From: JAPWJZ01 sp041287865
GTDB taxonomy: Bacteria > Pseudomonadota > Alphaproteobacteria > Micavibrionales > UBA2020
DNA length: 64,000 nucleotides
NCBI GenBank assembly: GCA_041287865.1
Contig: JBGGMV010000072.1
Coordinates: forward strand, 45,976-109,975
Direction of reading: 5' to 3'
In this document: piece by piece, positions 24,583-33,741 of the stretch
How the letters are laid out: the number at the start of each line of letters is the position of its first letter
Numbering within the stretch: position 1 is the stretch's first letter
Notes under the pieces: model-generated
Seen by the model: only the letters and a program-made list of their open reading frames with translations
Database searches by the model: none
What the model was told of the DNA's origin: nothing
Program-made: the position numbers and the translations under genes

Positions 24583-24610
24583 TTGAAACTTGAACAGTCG
24601 TAGCTATATT
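24583..24610 (+). promoter_or_regulatory. Promoter of the RND efflux operon
   Basis: TTGAAA (24583-24588), 16-base spacer, TATATT (24605-24610), then a GGAGA site and ATG at 24639. It stands back to back with the trp promoter, with about 70 bases between the two -35 boxes. No repressor gene is adjacent. Confidence 0.55.
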
Positions 24611-24638
24611 CGCGCAAGCGGTTGCATGGAGATAAAAA

Positions 24639-25886
24639 ATGGCGAGCCGGGCTCCTAAAATATTACTTTTCATAATTATTATCGGTTGCTTCGGTTTTCT
24701 GGGGTACCGGAAGTATATGGCTATGCACCCGCCGGGCCCGCCCGCTGAAATGATGGGCGGCGGCGGCGTGCCGGTCGATGTGGCCGAGGTGCAGGAAAAA
24801 GAAGTGCTGATGTGGCACGAATTCTCCGGCCGTCTTACGGCGTTCGAGCAAGCCGTGGTGCAGCCGCGCGTTAGCGGACAGGTTGAAACGATTCATTTCA
24901 AGAACGGCGCGATGGTGAAGAAGGGGGATATCCTCTACACACTCGACCAGCGCCCCTACCGCGCCGAGCTGGAACAGCATGAAGCCGCTTATTCATCGGC
25001 CGAGGCAAGCGCGAAGCTGGCGCAGACCGAATTCACCCGCGCCGAAGCTCTGTTCAAGGACAAAGCGGTTTCCCAGCGCGAATACGACACGCGCCAGAAC
25101 GCGCTTAACGTGGCCGCGGCCGGGCTGAAAAGCGCCGCTGCCGCGCTCGACCGCGCAAAACTCGACATGGAATATACCGAGGTGAAAGCTCCCATCGACG
25201 GTCGCGTCGGCCGCGCGGAGGTCACCGTCGGCAACATGGTGCAGGCCGGCAACATGGGCATGGCGACAACGCTCACCACCATCGTGTCGGAAGACCCGAT
25301 CTATGCCGATTTTGAAATGGATGAAGTGACCTACCTGCAATACGCCCGCCAGAAAGAAGGCGAAGCCCCCATCCCCGTGAAACTGGGCCTCTCGTCTGAA
25401 AAAGACACACCGCACGAAGGCCGCATTGAATCTTTCGACAACAAACTGGATGCCGGCAGCGGCACGATCCGCGTGCGCGCCGTGTTCGACAATCCTGACG
25501 GCAAGCTTGTGCCCGGCCTCTTCGCGCGTATCCGTATTGGCGGCGATGCGAAGGAAAAGGCATTGCTGATTAACGACCGCGCTGTCGGCACCGATCAGGA
25601 CAAGAAATTCGTGCTGGTGCTGGGCGAGGGCAACATGCTGCAATACCGCCCCGTGCGCCTTGGCGGCCCCGTCGAGGGCCTGCGCGTCGTGACCGAAGGC
25701 CTGCAGCCGGGCGACAAGATCGTCATCAGCGGGTTGAACATGAAGGTGCATCCGGGCATGCCCGCGACGCCGAACATGGTGCCGATGGATGCCCCTGCGT
25801 CATCACCGCCTGCCGAAGCGCCTCCGGCTGACCCGTCAGCCGCACCTGCTGAAACACCCAAAGAAGGTGAAGGCAAAAGCCAGTAA
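24639..25886 (+). CDS. RND efflux periplasmic adaptor
   Basis: 415-residue membrane-fusion protein linking an inner-membrane RND pump to an outer-membrane channel. An N-terminal hydrophobic stretch (residues ~8-22) contains IIGC, which could be a lipobox, though the hydrophobic run continues past the Cys. A lipoyl half (VVQPRVSGQVETIHFKNGAMVKKG, residues ~72-95), an alpha-helical hairpin (~105-170), the second lipoyl half (EVKAPIDGRVGRAEVTVGNMV) and a beta-barrel follow. The C-terminus is Pro/Ala-rich. The pump gene starts directly after its stop. No outer-membrane factor is nearby. Confidence 0.93.
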   Translation: MASRAPKILLFIIIIGCFGFLGYRKYMAMHPPGPPAEMMGGGGVPVDVAEVQEKEVLMWHEFSGRLTAFEQAVVQPRVSGQVETIHFKNGAMVKKGDILYTLDQRPYRAELEQHEAAYSSAEASAKLAQTEFTRAEALFKDKAVSQREYDTRQNALNVAAAGLKSAAAALDRAKLDMEYTEVKAPIDGRVGRAEVTVGNMVQAGNMGMATTLTTIVSEDPIYADFEMDEVTYLQYARQKEGEAPIPVKLGLSSEKDTPHEGRIESFDNKLDAGSGTIRVRAVFDNPDGKLVPGLFARIRIGGDAKEKALLINDRAVGTDQDKKFVLVLGEGNMLQYRPVRLGGPVEGLRVVTEGLQPGDKIVISGLNMKVHPGMPATPNMVPMDAPASSPPAEAPPADPSAAPAETPKEGEGKSQ

Positions 25887-28800
25887 ATGAATATCTCGCG
25901 CTATTTCATCGACCGCCCGATCCTTGCCAGCGTGCTGTCGCTGCTGATTTTCATTGCCGGCCTTGCGTCGGTATTCCGCCTGCCGGTTGCGGAATACCCC
26001 GAAGTCGTTCCGCCCTCCATCTCCGTCATCGCCAACTACCCGGGCGCAAACCCGCAGGTGATCGCCGAAACGGTGGCAACGCCGCTGGAACAGCAGATCA
26101 ACGGGGTGGAGGACATGCTTTATATGTCCTCGCAAAGCACCTCCGACGGCGCGATGAACCTGACGGTGACGTTTAAAATCGGCACCGACCCCGACCATGC
26201 GCAGCAGCTGGTGCAGAACCGCGTGAACCAGGCCCTGCCGCGCCTGCCCGATATCGTGCGCCAAATTGGTGTCACGACGATCAAGGCGATGTCCGACCTT
26301 GCGTTGGTCGTCCACGTGCTGTCGCCCAACCAGCGTTACGACATGCTCTACCTTGGCAACTACGCCATGCTGAACATCCGCGACCGGTTGCAGCGTGTGC
26401 CCGGCGTCGGCAACGTGATGGTCTTCGGCGCGTCCGACTACGCGATGCGCGTCTGGCTCGACCCCGAAAAAGTCGCCGCGCGCGACCTCAACGCTGGCGA
26501 CGTGGTCAACGCCATCCGCGGCCAGAACCTGCAGGTCGCCGCAGGCATCATCGGTGCGCCGCCGTCGCCCCCCGGCACAGCCATGCAGTTGAACGTGAAC
26601 GCGCAGGGCCGCCTGATCACCGAGGAAGAATTCGCCAATATCATCGTCAAGACATCGCCCGATGGCGCGATCACGCGCCTGAAAGACCTCGCGCGGATCG
26701 AACTGGGCTCGACCAACTATGCGCTCCGCTCCCTGCTCGATAACAAGCCCGCCATCGGCATCGGCATTATTCAGGCACCGGGCTCTAACACCATCGCCGT
26801 TTCCGACGGCGTGCGCGCAGCCATGGCCGAGCTGAAGGCCGATTTCCCCGAGGACGTGGATTACAGCATCGTCTACGACCCCACGACCTTCGTGAAAGAA
26901 TCGATCCGTGCCGTCGTGCATACGCTGCTGGAGGCGATTGCGCTGGTGGTGCTGGTCGTTATCGTCTTTTTGCAGACCTGGCGCGCCTCCATCATCCCGC
27001 TGCTGGCCGTGCCGGTTTCCATCGTCGGCACTTTCGCGCCCATGCTGGCCATGGGCTTTTCGATTAACGCGCTGACGCTCTTCGGCCTTGTTCTATCCAT
27101 CGGCATCGTGGTCGACGACGCCATCGTTGTGGTCGAAAACGTGGAACGCAATATCGAGGAAGGCAAGAGCCCCCGCGAAGCGACATATCAGGCGATGCGC
27201 GAGGTTTCAGGCCCCATTATCGCCATTGCGCTCACGCTCATCACCGTTTTCGTGCCCATCGCTTTTGTTAGCGGGCTGACAGGCCAGTTCTACCGCCAGT
27301 TCGCGCTCACCATCGCGATCTCGACCGTTATTTCCGCCTTCAATTCGCTCACGCTCAGCCCTGCCCTTACCGCCATCCTGCTGAAAAGCCACGACGCGCC
27401 GCCCGACAAGCTGACAGTCGGGATGGAAAAAATTCTCGGCTGGTTCTTCACGCGCTTCAACACCTTCTTCAAGAACTGGTCGACCAGCTATTCCGGCCGC
27501 GTGCGCCGTACTGTGGGCCGCAAGACCTTTGCGATGGTGATCTATTTCGTGCTGATCGGCTTCGCCTGGCTGGGTTTCCACACGGTGCCCACCGGCTATA
27601 TTCCGCAGCTGGACAAACAATACCTGATCGGCTTCACCCTGCTGCCCGATGGCGCGACGCTGGACCGCACCGAAGATGTCATCCGCCGCATGTCGGAAAA
27701 AGTCATGGCGACGCCAGGCGTGGCGCATGCGGTCGCGCTGCCGGGTCTTTCCATCAACGGCTTTACCAACAGTTCAAACGCCGGCATCGTCTTCGTGACG
27801 CTGAAACCCTTCGAGGAACGCGAGGGCCCCGGCATGTCGGCCGTGGAAATCGCGGGCCAGCTGATGGGTGAATTCGGCGGCTATAAAGACGCATTCGCTG
27901 TCATGTTCCCGCCGCCGCCGATTATCGGCCTCGGCACGACCGGCGGCTTCAAGGTGCAGGTCGAGGACAAGGGCGACCTCGGCAACGAAGCGCTTTATGG
28001 CGCTGTACAGGGCGCACTGAACAAGATGCGCGCAGACCCGCATTTCATCCCCATGGCGACCTACAGCGGCTATGAAATCAACGTGCCGCAGATTTACGTC
28101 GACATCGACCGCACGCGCGCGATGCAGTTGGGCGTGCCGATCAATGCCATTTTTGAAACCATGCAGGTTTATCTGGGCTCGCTCTACGTCAATGACTTCA
28201 ATAAATTCGGGCGCACCTATCAGGTCATCGCGCAGGCCGACGGGCCCTACCGCGCCAAGGCGGAGGATATCGCGAAACTGAAAGTCCGCAATCTCGCGGG
28301 CGAGATGGTGCCGCTGGGTTCTTTCCTGAAAATCAAACAGAGCTATGGCCCCGAACGTTCCACGCGCTATAACGCCATGCGCTCCGCCGACATCAACGGC
28401 ACGGCCAATTTCGGCGTCTCCAGCGGCGATGCCCAGAGCGCGGTCGAGAGAATCCTGAAAGAAAGCCTGCCCAAGGGCATGACCTTCGAATGGACGGAGC
28501 TGACCTACCAGCAGATTTTGGCCGGTGACTCGACGCTTTATATCTTCCCGCTCTGCGTCATTCTGGTCTTCCTTGTGCTGGCCGCGCAGTATGAAAGCCT
28601 TGTGCTGCCGCTGGCGGTGATCCTGATCGTGCCCATGTGCCTGCTCTGCGCTATCTTCGGCGTCTGGCTCGACAGCCTTGATAACAACATCTTCACCCAG
28701 ATCGGCCTGATCGTCCTGGTCGGCCTTGCGTGCAAGAACGCGATTCTGATCGTCGAATTCGCGCGCGAGCTGGAACTGGAAGGCAAAACGCCTGTCGAGG

Positions 28801-29063
28801 CGGCGGTCGAATCCGCTCGCCTTCGCCTTCGCCCCATCCTGATGACGTCATTCGCCTTTATCATGGGCGTGGTGCCGCTGGTGCTGTCGTCCGGTGCTGG
28901 CGCTGAAATGCGCCATGCGATGGGTGTGGCGGTCTTTTCGGGGATGCTGGGCGTGACCTTCTTCGGTCTTTACCTCACGCCGGTGTTCTACGTGCTGCTG
29001 CGCGAGCTGTCAGGCAAGAAGCTGACTTCTGTCGTGCCGCCGCAATTGCACAGCCACGGTTAA
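25887..29063 (+). CDS. RND multidrug efflux pump (HAE1/AcrB type)
   Basis: 1058-residue inner-membrane proton antiporter. It starts with the typical ISRYFIDRPILASVLSLLI and has the two-fold architecture of 12 membrane segments and two large periplasmic loops. Key proton-relay Asp pair lies in GIVVDDAIVVVENVERN (about residue 405); the second half ends with RLRPILMTSFAFIMGVVPLVLSSGAG. Substrate cannot be read from sequence. Begins immediately after the adaptor stop and overlaps the convergent ppc gene by four bases. Confidence 0.95.
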   Translation: MNISRYFIDRPILASVLSLLIFIAGLASVFRLPVAEYPEVVPPSISVIANYPGANPQVIAETVATPLEQQINGVEDMLYMSSQSTSDGAMNLTVTFKIGTDPDHAQQLVQNRVNQALPRLPDIVRQIGVTTIKAMSDLALVVHVLSPNQRYDMLYLGNYAMLNIRDRLQRVPGVGNVMVFGASDYAMRVWLDPEKVAARDLNAGDVVNAIRGQNLQVAAGIIGAPPSPPGTAMQLNVNAQGRLITEEEFANIIVKTSPDGAITRLKDLARIELGSTNYALRSLLDNKPAIGIGIIQAPGSNTIAVSDGVRAAMAELKADFPEDVDYSIVYDPTTFVKESIRAVVHTLLEAIALVVLVVIVFLQTWRASIIPLLAVPVSIVGTFAPMLAMGFSINALTLFGLVLSIGIVVDDAIVVVENVERNIEEGKSPREATYQAMREVSGPIIAIALTLITVFVPIAFVSGLTGQFYRQFALTIAISTVISAFNSLTLSPALTAILLKSHDAPPDKLTVGMEKILGWFFTRFNTFFKNWSTSYSGRVRRTVGRKTFAMVIYFVLIGFAWLGFHTVPTGYIPQLDKQYLIGFTLLPDGATLDRTEDVIRRMSEKVMATPGVAHAVALPGLSINGFTNSSNAGIVFVTLKPFEEREGPGMSAVEIAGQLMGEFGGYKDAFAVMFPPPPIIGLGTTGGFKVQVEDKGDLGNEALYGAVQGALNKMRADPHFIPMATYSGYEINVPQIYVDIDRTRAMQLGVPINAIFETMQVYLGSLYVNDFNKFGRTYQVIAQADGPYRAKAEDIAKLKVRNLAGEMVPLGSFLKIKQSYGPERSTRYNAMRSADINGTANFGVSSGDAQSAVERILKESLPKGMTFEWTELTYQQILAGDSTLYIFPLCVILVFLVLAAQYESLVLPLAVILIVPMCLLCAIFGVWLDSLDNNIFTQIGLIVLVGLACKNAILIVEFARELELEGKTPVEAAVESARLRLRPILMTSFAFIMGVVPLVLSSGAGAEMRHAMGVAVFSGMLGVTFFGLYLTPVFYVLLRELSGKKLTSVVPPQLHSHG

Positions 29064-31627
29064 CCCGTATTCCTCATCCCTGCCGAGATGCCGCCAATGG
29101 TAAGCGCCAGTGTGCGGCGCAGATCGCGCGGCGGGCGCCTCATGCTGCGGTATTCCTTCAGCAAATGCGCTTGCAGAATATTCAGCACATCGACATAGGG
29201 CGTACGCAGGCGGATAGACCTTGCCAGCACCTGCTTTTCCGCCAGCAGTTCCTCGCGCCCCGCAACCTTCAGCAGCATCTTGCGCGTATCGGCAAGGCGT
29301 TTCAGGTATTCCTTCGTCAGCCACTGCAGGCGTGGCTCCACCAGCAGCGCCGAATAGTATTCGGTGATGGCGGGGTCGGCCTTCGCCACGGTCATTTCGA
29401 CAAGGTCGATCATCGCGTTAAAGAAAGGCCAGTCCTTGTACATCGCCTGCAGCGTGCCGAGGTTTCCGGACTTTATTTCGTCCTGCAGCGCGTCGGCGAC
29501 GCCCAGCCATGCGGGCAGCAGGGTGCGCGATTGTGTCCAGCCGAAAACCCAGGGGATAGCGCGCAAGGATTCCAGACCGCCGTCTTTCTTGCGCCTGCCC
29601 GGGCGGCTGCCGATTTTAAGCAGGCCCAGCTCGGCGGTGGGTGTTAACTGCGTATAATGCGCCATGAAATCCGGTTCTTCGTAAACAGATTTGCGGAAGG
29701 CGGCGGAAGAGGTGCGGGCAAGGCGCTCCATCACCTTCATCCATTCCGGCGCGATTTTGGGTGGCGGCAACAAAATGGCTTCCATGAAGCCGGACAGGTA
29801 AAGCTCCATCGTGCGCTGCGCGACGCCGGGCAGGCCGAATTTCGCCTCGATCGCCTCGCCCTGTTCCGTCACGCGGATTCGCTTCGTCAGGTGCGGGCGG
29901 GGCAGGGCCAGAAGCGCGGTTTCAATCGGCCCGCCGCCCCGCGCGACGCTGCCGCCGCGCCCGTGGAAGAATGTCGTGCGGATGCCATGTTTCTTGCCGA
30001 TGACCAGCAGGTCGGACTGCAGCCGGTAAATCTCCCATGCCGCGCCGATATAACCGCCGCGCTTGGCGCTGTCGGAATAGCCCAGCATGATCTGCTGTTC
30101 CTTGCCAACGTGCTTGCGGTAGGCGGGCAGGCGGTAAAGGCTCTCCATCACCTCCCGCGCGCTCTCTAAACTGGCGGGGGTTTCGAACAGGGGGCAGATG
30201 GGCACACCGCTGTCCACGCCTGCGGCCTTCATCAGGAACATAACGCCCAGCAGGTCGGAGGCATGGGACGCCATCGAGATAATATAAGGCCCTAAAAATT
30301 CATGCGGCATATCGCGGTAAAGCCGCAGCGTGTCCAGCACCTCCGCTGTCTTCTTTGAAACCCGCGACGGTTTTTGCCCGCGCTTCAGCGCCGAGGAAAT
30401 AAGCCGTATTTTATGGGCTTCGCCAGCCTGCGCATATCCCGGCAGCAGTTCCGCCAGCGCGGCCGCATGGATATCCGCGCTCTGGCGAATATCCAGTTTC
30501 AGGAAGCACAGGCCGAAAATACGCACGCGCCAGATCAGTTCCTGCAAGGGCGTGCGGATAAAGGCCTCGGCCCCGCTTTCCTTCAAAAAATCCTGCAGGC
30601 TATACAACCGGTCAAGGAAGTCGCGGCGCGTAAAGCTGCCGGTGTCCTTCCTGAAGGCGCGGAGCTTTTTTTCCATGCCCGCGATGCGGTTCAAACATCC
30701 TTTTTGCACCTTTGCGCCGATGCCTTCATGATCGAGCGGGAAGGCCTCGCGCAGTTCTTTCAATGCGGCAAGATAACGCGATGTCGCGGCCTTAGTCGTT
30801 TCCTGCAGAACGCGGCGCGTCGTTTTCGCCGTCACGCCGGGATGCCCGTCGCGGTCGCCGCCCATCCATGACGCGAAACGGATCGGGCGGGGGAAGAGGT
30901 CGGACATGTCGCCGACGGCGATTTTATACGCGGCGGACATCTGGTGATGGAAATCGGTCACCGCGCGCCAGAGGATGCGCTCCGCGAATTCAAGACCGTA
31001 ACGGGCTTCATCAACCGGCGTGGGTTTGCGTTCGCGCACCACGCCTGACAGCCATAATTGCGTAATGATGGAGCGCACATCGCGCAGCATCAGTTCTTTT
31101 TCGGTTTCGTCATGTTCGGGGCTGCCGAGTTTCAGCAGGGTGAACGACAGGTCGCGGTAGGCGCGGATAGCCTGCGGCATCATGGCTTCAGTCGGATGCG
31201 CGGTCATCACCAGTTCGATCTGCGCATCGCGGAGCGCGGCTTTGATCGCGGCGGGCGCAACGCCGCTTTCGCGCAGGCGCGTGAAGGTATCGAGCGGCGA
31301 AGCGCGCTGCGCCACCGAACCACCGACGCGGTGTGCCTGACGGCGGCGGATGCGGTGCGTTTGCTCGGCTAAATTCGCAAGGCGCAGGAATTCGGTATAG
31401 GCCTTGGCGACTTTATATTTTTGCGTGTGGGAGAGGCTTTGCAGCTCTTTCTCGATGCCGCGGTGCGCCTGCTTGTCGCCAAGCCGCGCTTTCTGCGCCA
31501 GCTTGCGCATGCGTTCTACCTTGTCGAGCAACGGCTTGCCTTCGAAGCGCTCGATCACCTCGCCCAATATGCCGCCCAGCAGGCGGATGTCTTTTGCCAG
31601 TTCTGCCTGTGTTGCGCTAAATGCCAT
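29060..31627 (-). CDS. ppc: Phosphoenolpyruvate carboxylase
   Basis: Adds bicarbonate to PEP to give oxaloacetate, refilling the TCA cycle. 855 residues. Catalytic blocks: VMTAHPTEAMMPQ (His near 141), WMGGDRDGHPGVT and FFHGRGGSVARGGGP (near 552). The C-terminus ends MRNTG, close to the family's usual QNTG. It lies three bases downstream of the ABC exporter gene, so both are probably on one message. Confidence 0.96.
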   Translation of the reverse strand: MAFSATQAELAKDIRLLGGILGEVIERFEGKPLLDKVERMRKLAQKARLGDKQAHRGIEKELQSLSHTQKYKVAKAYTEFLRLANLAEQTHRIRRRQAHRVGGSVAQRASPLDTFTRLRESGVAPAAIKAALRDAQIELVMTAHPTEAMMPQAIRAYRDLSFTLLKLGSPEHDETEKELMLRDVRSIITQLWLSGVVRERKPTPVDEARYGLEFAERILWRAVTDFHHQMSAAYKIAVGDMSDLFPRPIRFASWMGGDRDGHPGVTAKTTRRVLQETTKAATSRYLAALKELREAFPLDHEGIGAKVQKGCLNRIAGMEKKLRAFRKDTGSFTRRDFLDRLYSLQDFLKESGAEAFIRTPLQELIWRVRIFGLCFLKLDIRQSADIHAAALAELLPGYAQAGEAHKIRLISSALKRGQKPSRVSKKTAEVLDTLRLYRDMPHEFLGPYIISMASHASDLLGVMFLMKAAGVDSGVPICPLFETPASLESAREVMESLYRLPAYRKHVGKEQQIMLGYSDSAKRGGYIGAAWEIYRLQSDLLVIGKKHGIRTTFFHGRGGSVARGGGPIETALLALPRPHLTKRIRVTEQGEAIEAKFGLPGVAQRTMELYLSGFMEAILLPPPKIAPEWMKVMERLARTSSAAFRKSVYEEPDFMAHYTQLTPTAELGLLKIGSRPGRRKKDGGLESLRAIPWVFGWTQSRTLLPAWLGVADALQDEIKSGNLGTLQAMYKDWPFFNAMIDLVEMTVAKADPAITEYYSALLVEPRLQWLTKEYLKRLADTRKMLLKVAGREELLAEKQVLARSIRLRTPYVDVLNILQAHLLKEYRSMRRPPRDLRRTLALTIGGISAGMRNTG

Positions 31628-31630
31628 GGC

Positions 31631-33451
31631 TTATCCGTTCGCCGCAATAGGCAGTTCGGCAGGAAGGAAGCCGCCCGCCTGCAGGCGCCAGAGCCGCGCG
31701 AAGATCCCGCCCTTGGCCATCAGCTCATCGAACGATCCATCCTCCAGCACCTTGCCGTGTTCCATCACGATAATCCTGTCCATGCGCGACAGGGTGGAAA
31801 GCCGGTGTGCGATCACCAGAGTCGTGCGTCCCTCCATCGCCGTCAGCATCGCCTGCTGGATGGCCTTCTCGGTTTCGCTGTCGAGGGCCGATGTGGCCTC
31901 GTCGAGCACCAGTATCGGTGCGTTCTTGATAATCGCGCGGGCGATTGCGACCCTTTGACGCTGACCACCCGACAGCTTCACGCCACGTTCGCCCACCAGC
32001 GTGTCGTAGGATTTGGGCAGTATGGCGATAAAGCCGTCGGCCTCCGCCGCTTTCGCGGCTGCATGGACTTCCTCGTCCGTTGCGCTCAAGCGGCCATAGC
32101 GGATATTTTCGCCCAGCGTGCGGTGGAACAGCACGGGTTCCTGCGGAATGACGGAAATGGCGGTGTGCAGGCTGTCCTGCGTCACTTCGGCGATATTCTG
32201 ACCGTCGATATAAATGCCGCCGCCCCGCACATCATGCGCGCGTAAGAGAATCTGGCAGAGCGTGCTTTTGCCCGCGCCGCTGACGCCGACCAAGCCAACC
32301 TTCTGCCCTGCCGGGATGCGCAGGTTAAGTTTTTCGAACACCGGCTGCCCCGGGATGTAGCTGAAATCGACGTCGCGGAATTCAATCTCGCCCTTCGGCA
32401 CCTGCAAATCCGGCGCGTCTTTTGCATCCACCACCGACAAGGGCGTGGAGATTTTATGCAGCGCCTCGTGCAAAATGCCGACATCGTCGAATTTCGATGA
32501 CAGCAAGCTGACCGTCCCCGCCAGCGCGCCGAACATGTTCATCGCAAGGCCGACCGTCATGGCCAGCTGCGCCGTATTCACCTGCCCCTGTTGCCAGCCA
32601 TAGACGACCAGCGCCATAAAACCGCAGAGGAAGAAGGTCATGATCGTATCGAAAGTGCCCCAGAACCAGCTGACGTAACGATATCTGTCTAGAAAGGTCT
32701 GCGTCATGCCTTCCTGCGCGAAATCCAGCCGCCCCAGTTCCTCCCGCCAGCCCGCGTTTTGCTGCACGATGGTCAGGTTGGTGGTGCTGTCGACGATATA
32801 ACCCGTCAGCTGCGATGATTTTTCGGCATGGCGGGTGGATAGTGCCGTCCATTTCGGCGCGGTTAGCAGGGCACAGATAGCGCCGGAGACGATAAAGGCC
32901 GGGATGAACAGCGCGAAGATCGGCGTAATGCTCCACAGCAGGATACCGCCGGTGATAAAACGCACGATCAGCGAAATGATGTTGTACTGCAGCTTGTCGC
33001 GCAGGCTGCTGATGACGTCGCCCGCGCGGCGCACATGGTTGGCCAGCACGCCCGCGAAGTTCGCGTGCAGGAAGGCCTGGCTCTGCTGGATCAGTCGCGC
33101 GAAGAGCAGCGCGCGGGTGGTATTCAGCAGCTCGGGCACATAGCGCCGCTCCATCCACTCGCGCCCGCGGTATGCGGCGTTGCGCAGCATCCAGAGTCCG
33201 GAGAGCAGCAGCAACTCGTACCCCACCCCCGCCCACAGTTCTTCAGGCTTCGCGGCCGTCACTACGCCGACGATGCGGCCCAGCACCCAGGGCACCATGG
33301 TGTCGGATGCCGTGGCCACGACTTCGAACATCAGGCAGATCAGCGCCTGAATCTTCATGCGGCGCGAGCAATGTTTCAGCACATAGCCGATAAAGGCCAG
33401 CGGCTTGTCGGGCGTGCGGGGGATTCGCTTTGGCATCGCGGCGGCGGTCAT
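31631..33451 (-). CDS. ABC exporter half-transporter (fused permease-ATPase)
   Basis: 606 residues. Residues ~20-330 form the six-helix exporter membrane domain and ~355-595 the ATPase. Walker A GVSGAGKST is near 395, the signature LSGGQRQR near 490, Walker B VLDEATSALD near 515, and the H-loop VIAHRLSTL after it. It belongs to the MsbA/multidrug/lipid group; substrate unknown. Probably works as a homodimer. AGGA lies upstream of the ATG. Confidence 0.92.
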   Translation of the reverse strand: MTAAAMPKRIPRTPDKPLAFIGYVLKHCSRRMKIQALICLMFEVVATASDTMVPWVLGRIVGVVTAAKPEELWAGVGYELLLLSGLWMLRNAAYRGREWMERRYVPELLNTTRALLFARLIQQSQAFLHANFAGVLANHVRRAGDVISSLRDKLQYNIISLIVRFITGGILLWSITPIFALFIPAFIVSGAICALLTAPKWTALSTRHAEKSSQLTGYIVDSTTNLTIVQQNAGWREELGRLDFAQEGMTQTFLDRYRYVSWFWGTFDTIMTFFLCGFMALVVYGWQQGQVNTAQLAMTVGLAMNMFGALAGTVSLLSSKFDDVGILHEALHKISTPLSVVDAKDAPDLQVPKGEIEFRDVDFSYIPGQPVFEKLNLRIPAGQKVGLVGVSGAGKSTLCQILLRAHDVRGGGIYIDGQNIAEVTQDSLHTAISVIPQEPVLFHRTLGENIRYGRLSATDEEVHAAAKAAEADGFIAILPKSYDTLVGERGVKLSGGQRQRVAIARAIIKNAPILVLDEATSALDSETEKAIQQAMLTAMEGRTTLVIAHRLSTLSRMDRIIVMEHGKVLEDGSFDELMAKGGIFARLWRLQAGGFLPAELPIAANG

Positions 33452-33600
33452 GGCTGATATCCTAAGGGTCGGGAAAAGCAGGGCTTTTCAGTCTAGCGCG
33501 GGGCGGGGGGGCGTCAATCGCCTGACTATAATATAAAGGGCTGCCGCTGCGCCGGGGACAAAGGCAGAACGGGCCCTTTAGGCGCAAATTTAATTAGTCC

Positions 33601-33629
33601 TTCAATTTCAGCCGCTTAATTTTTGTAAT
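33601..33629 (+). promoter_or_regulatory. Upstream promoter candidate (P1) of the 33742 operon
   Basis: TTCAAT (33601-33606), 17-base spacer, TGTAAT (33624-33629). A start near 33636 would place the whole downstream hairpin in the message. The -35 is weak. Confidence 0.35.
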
Positions 33630-33652
33630 CGCGCGTCAAATGAACTCGATGA

Positions 33653-33681
33653 TTGACATAACATTAAAACCATCCTAAAAA
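33653..33681 (+). promoter_or_regulatory. Downstream promoter candidate (P2) of the 33742 operon
   Basis: Perfect TTGACA (33653-33658), 17-base spacer, TAAAAA (33676-33681). Its -10 lies within the left arm of the inverted repeat, so a message starting near 33688 would lack that arm. Confidence 0.45.
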
Positions 33682-33731
33682 GTGTCGCGCTCGATTGGTT
33701 ATGTCAAACGGGCAGCGTGTCACTTTTTAGG
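33674..33731 (+). promoter_or_regulatory. Long hairpin covering the ribosome binding site of the 33742 gene
   Basis: The arms CCTAAAAAGTGTCGCGCT (33674-33691) and AGCGTGTCACTTTTTAGG (33714-33731) pair over 17 of 18 positions (one T-T mismatch, one G-U) around a 22-base loop. The 3' arm ends inside the Shine-Dalgarno AGGAG (33729-33733) of the GTG start at 33742. In RNA it should hide the binding site. It is not a terminator, as no U-run follows. Confidence 0.7.
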
Positions 33732-33741
33732 AGTGTGTCCA

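Larger units (their letters stand above)
33452..33741. other. 290-base AT-rich divergent intergenic region
   Basis: No gene is seen in this stretch between the divergent ABC exporter and the 33742 operon. Its right half holds two promoter-like pairs and a long imperfect inverted repeat, listed separately. The left part is GC-rich and without recognisable signals. Confidence 0.7.

Noticed and set aside
33682..33741. Earlier GTG start for the first gene of the TelA-like operon
   Set aside because: It has no ribosome site and lies in the hairpin arm; the GTG at 33742 follows AGGAG.
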